This document shows positions 24,036 through 25,436 of a DNA stretch of 25,436 nucleotides, one piece after another. Position numbers and translations under genes: made by a program. The stretch is from positions 1-25,436 of the forward strand of contig CAXRCG010000011.1 of the NCBI GenBank assembly GCA_964228885.1. The letters run 5' to 3'. Origin of the DNA: UBA4582 sp964228885 (lineage in GTDB: Bacteria > Pseudomonadota > Gammaproteobacteria > Pseudomonadales > Azotimanducaceae). The notes under the pieces were generated by a model that worked only from the letters and a program-made list of their open reading frames with translations, had not been told where the DNA came from and searched no databases. Position 1 is the first letter of the stretch, and the number at the start of each line of letters is the position of its first letter.

Positions 24036-24043
24036 ACTGGCAG
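24036..24043 (+). repeat. Right copy of the 8-bp junction repeat ACTGGCAG
   Basis: Exact match to 21021-21028, preceded by islet sequence (ttctcttt) and followed by the true 3' half of the split tRNA. It marks the right boundary of the insert. Confidence 0.8.
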
Positions 24044-24081
24044 TGTAGAGGTCGGCGGTTCGATCCCGCCTAGCTCCACCA
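24044..24081 (+). pseudogene. 3' half of the split tRNA-Ala(GGC) gene
   Basis: Thirty-eight bases equal tRNA positions 39-76: 3' anticodon strand TGTAG, variable loop AGGTC, T-arm GGCGG-TTCGATC-CCGCC, acceptor TAGCTCC and encoded ACCA. The anticodon strand TGTAG pairs perfectly with CTACA of the 5' half 3 kb away, but has one mismatch with CTACC of the intact copy. This fragment therefore belongs to the gene begun at 20991. It has no D-arm and cannot be functional alone. Confidence 0.88.
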
Positions 24082-24471
24082 AATTCCTCTTTTAGAAGTT
24101 GTTAACCCCTTGTCTAGCCTCGGTTCTTTCCGAATGTCCTGAATTGGCGTAGACAAATTTAACACATTGAAGCACCCGCCACACACCTACCATAAAGGCG
24201 GTGTATATTGTTTTTCTTGAGCGGTTCCACAAGATTTAGCTGTTTTCTATGTTAAAAAATCACTTCATACCAAGTCGCTCAGCCACGCTAAGACGGCATC
24301 AGGATCACTGTCATCAATGTTGGTAACGGTGACCTTGCAATACTAACGGCTTTTATGAGTAATGACCCAACCACTACTCACACTGCTGCATTCTTTTGTC
24401 TATTCCGCACTCACGTATTGAGCAGCCCTGAGGAGGAGATTAAGTCCACCAGCCTTCCCCTCTGCTAAAGC
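24082..24471. other. Intergenic region of 390 bp between the split tRNA and the flagellin gene
   Basis: No gene is recognised. It contains the tRNA-side terminator at 24173-24215. Downstream of the flagellin stop on the minus strand there is no clean GC hairpin with T-run, only weak complementarity between AGCAG near 24421 and CTGCT near 24463, so how the flagellin transcript ends is unclear. Confidence 0.4.
24173..24215 (+). terminator. Rho-independent-type terminator downstream of the split tRNA
   Basis: CACCCGCC (24173-24180) pairs with GGCGGTG (24197-24203) with one bulged C, or alternatively ACACC with GGTGT, and is followed by TATATTG and TTTTT at 24211-24215. It is about 90 bases after the tRNA 3' end and was probably the original terminator of the unbroken tRNA-Ala transcript. 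Confidence 0.6.
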
Positions 24472-25436
24472 TTACCGAATCAGCGACATCACTAATTGTG
24501 ACGATGCGTTCGCCTGGGCCAACATGGCAGTGCCCGTCTGCTGAAGCACTTGGGCCTTAGCAAGTCTTGCACTCTCTGCTGCAAAGTCTGCATCTTCAAT
24601 TCTTGAACGCGCTGCTGTTGTGAACTCTGCGACGTTCATGAGGTTTGACACTGTGTACTCTAGACGGTTTTGGATAGCACCATATGACGCCCGTACATTG
24701 GACAACCAGTCGATGGATCTATTGATAACATTCAAACTTTCTGAGGGAGAAGTTTCGACGTTTAAGTTGAAAAGACTGTCTTTTCCTCCATTAGGTGTGA
24801 CTGCTCCAGTTTCAGGATCTATTGTTGCAACCCGGAGAACAACTCCAGCGGGTTCGACGACCTGTCCAACACCCGCATCTAGAATGATGCGTTGAGTAGC
24901 GCCTAGGTCTTCAACACCAACAATTAATCTTGGTTCGGAATAATTACTCCCTGTAGGCGACCCGATTACGACGAAATCATTGACGGAAAAATTGTCATTA
25001 TCTAAGTGCAACTCAAACACATTTGAGGTCGCTGACGCAGGTCCCCCTTCGACAAATCCGATAGCGTTCCCGAAAGAAAATTGCGTTCCCAAGCCATAAG
25101 TTCTGATAGACACTGATTGATTAGCTTCGGTTCCTATCTGGAGTTGAAGTATCTGACTAACTTCCAAAATCGCTTGACCGTTGTATTGCGTCTGAGTGGC
25201 CACACGATCAATCTCTTTAATCAAAGCTGACACTTCTTTCTGCAAAAATTTTCGATCTTGCGAACCATTAGTGTCATTATTTGCTTGAACAGCCAACTCA
25301 CGCATTCGCTGGAGCATATTCGTCACTTCACTAGAAGCGTTTTCAATAACAGCCAACATCGACAAACCATCATTAGCATTCTTTGTCGCCATATTGAGGC
25401 CGCGTATTTGTGCTGTCATACGTTCAGCAATAGCAA
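24472..25436 (-). CDS. fliC: Flagellin (5' end outside window)
   Basis: The filament subunit of the flagellum, exported through the flagellar type III apparatus and polymerised outside the cell. The frame runs off the right edge. Upstream of the first in-window ATG (25419) it continues as AIAER, matching the usual 'AGLAIAERMTAQIRG' of flagellins, so about 48 N-terminal residues are missing and that ATG is internal. Visible parts are the N-terminal D0/D1 helices (TKNANDGLSMLAVIENASSEVTNMLQRM...), a variable central D2 region of about 110 residues, and the conserved C-terminal helix (IEDADFAAESARLAKAQVLQQTGTAMLAQAN...SLIR). The intact C-terminus argues for a functional gene. Other flagellin or fla genes probably lie to the right. 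Its regulator cannot be seen. Confidence 0.95.
   Translation of the reverse strand, partial: AIAERMTAQIRGLNMATKNANDGLSMLAVIENASSEVTNMLQRMRELAVQANNDTNGSQDRKFLQKEVSALIKEIDRVATQTQYNGQAILEVSQILQLQIGTEANQSVSIRTYGLGTQFSFGNAIGFVEGGPASATSNVFELHLDNDNFSVNDFVVIGSPTGSNYSEPRLIVGVEDLGATQRIILDAGVGQVVEPAGVVLRVATIDPETGAVTPNGGKDSLFNLNVETSPSESLNVINRSIDWLSNVRASYGAIQNRLEYTVSNLMNVAEFTTAARSRIEDADFAAESARLAKAQVLQQTGTAMLAQANASSQLVMSLIR

Larger units (their letters stand above)
21029..24043 (+). mobile_element. 3,015-bp islet inserted in the anticodon loop of tRNA-Ala(GGC)
   Basis: Bounded by direct repeats ACTGGCAG (21021-21028 and 24036-24043); counting one copy, the insert is 3,015 bp. It holds an intact tRNA-Ala(GGC) gene near its left end, a 341-bp non-coding stretch with paired TGGGCACA repeats, three plus-strand genes in a row and small hairpins near its right end. 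The ends carry no matching inverted repeats (left GGCGTTGGCACG, right inner CTCTATGGTTCTCTTT), which argues against a transposon. Crossover in an anticodon loop is a known target of tyrosine recombinases. No integrase gene is present, so it may be mobilised in trans or be a remnant. That the insert is mobile is inference; that it splits the tRNA is directly visible. Confidence 0.7.

Noticed and set aside
21021..24043. Reading the 8-bp repeats as a transposon target-site duplication
   Set aside because: The insert has no matching terminal inverted repeats and no transposase. The repeat coincides precisely with an anticodon loop, which fits site-specific recombination better.
21063..24081. Standard island model with the intact tRNA at 21063 as the restored attL and 24044-24081 as attR
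   Set aside because: The 3' fragment's TGTAG has a mismatch with that tRNA's CTACC and the anticodon-loop flanks differ. It pairs perfectly, and shares the full octamer, with the 5' half at 20991 instead.
1..25436. CRISPR array or rRNA operon
   Set aside because: No regularly spaced repeats of suitable length and no rRNA-like sequence were seen. The CHAT protein is not accompanied by any Cas gene.

Overview
The window looks like chromosomal DNA of a free-living, flagellated, probably marine gammaproteobacterium. The evidence is an E. coli-like phosphoenolpyruvate carboxylase that ends in the classic MRNTG, a TolC-type outer-membrane protein, a polar-type flagellin, and tRNA-Ala(GGC) genes close to the enterobacterial ones. 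No species can be named from the sequence alone.

Region 1 (1-5155) is acyl-CoA metabolism. The tail of a nitroreductase is followed by a crotonase-family hydratase/isomerase on the minus strand. Divergent from it are a feruloyl-CoA-synthetase-like ligase and a class III (CaiB/BaiF) CoA-transferase on the plus strand, then an alpha/beta hydrolase on the minus strand. Together they could activate, transfer and hydrate an aromatic or branched carboxylic acid; the substrate is not evident.

Region 2 (5517-14096) is a co-directional minus-strand block in transcription order: a 1.3-kresidue exported TPR-CHAT protein with an intact caspase-like His/Cys pair, an orphan TolC-type protein, a YegD-like Hsp70 lacking the substrate-binding domain, and a secreted FG-GAP beta-propeller whose start overlaps the end of the Hsp70 gene. 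This is an unusual grouping and a candidate undescribed system.

Region 3 (14426-20796) holds ordinary metabolic genes: a PlsC-like acyltransferase with a substituted catalytic block, a zinc alcohol dehydrogenase, a RraA-family protein, a small double zinc-ribbon protein and ppc. A perfect -10 box and homology place the ppc start about 70 bases inside the longest open frame.

Region 4 (20991-24081) is the most striking. A tRNA-Ala(GGC) gene is cut in two at its anticodon loop by a 3,015-bp insert. The 8-bp core ACTGGCAG is present at both junctions, and joining the halves gives a perfect 76-nt tRNA. The insert carries its own intact tRNA-Ala(GGC) with compensatory differences in two stems, then three co-directional genes: an unknown 177-residue protein, a membrane protein with a duplicated domain, and a probable HhH/OGG-like protein. 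No integrase, transposase or terminal inverted repeats were seen. It looks like a small integrase-less genomic islet that breaks its target tRNA and supplies a replacement.

Region 5 (24472-25436) is a flagellin gene on the minus strand, running off the right edge of the window.
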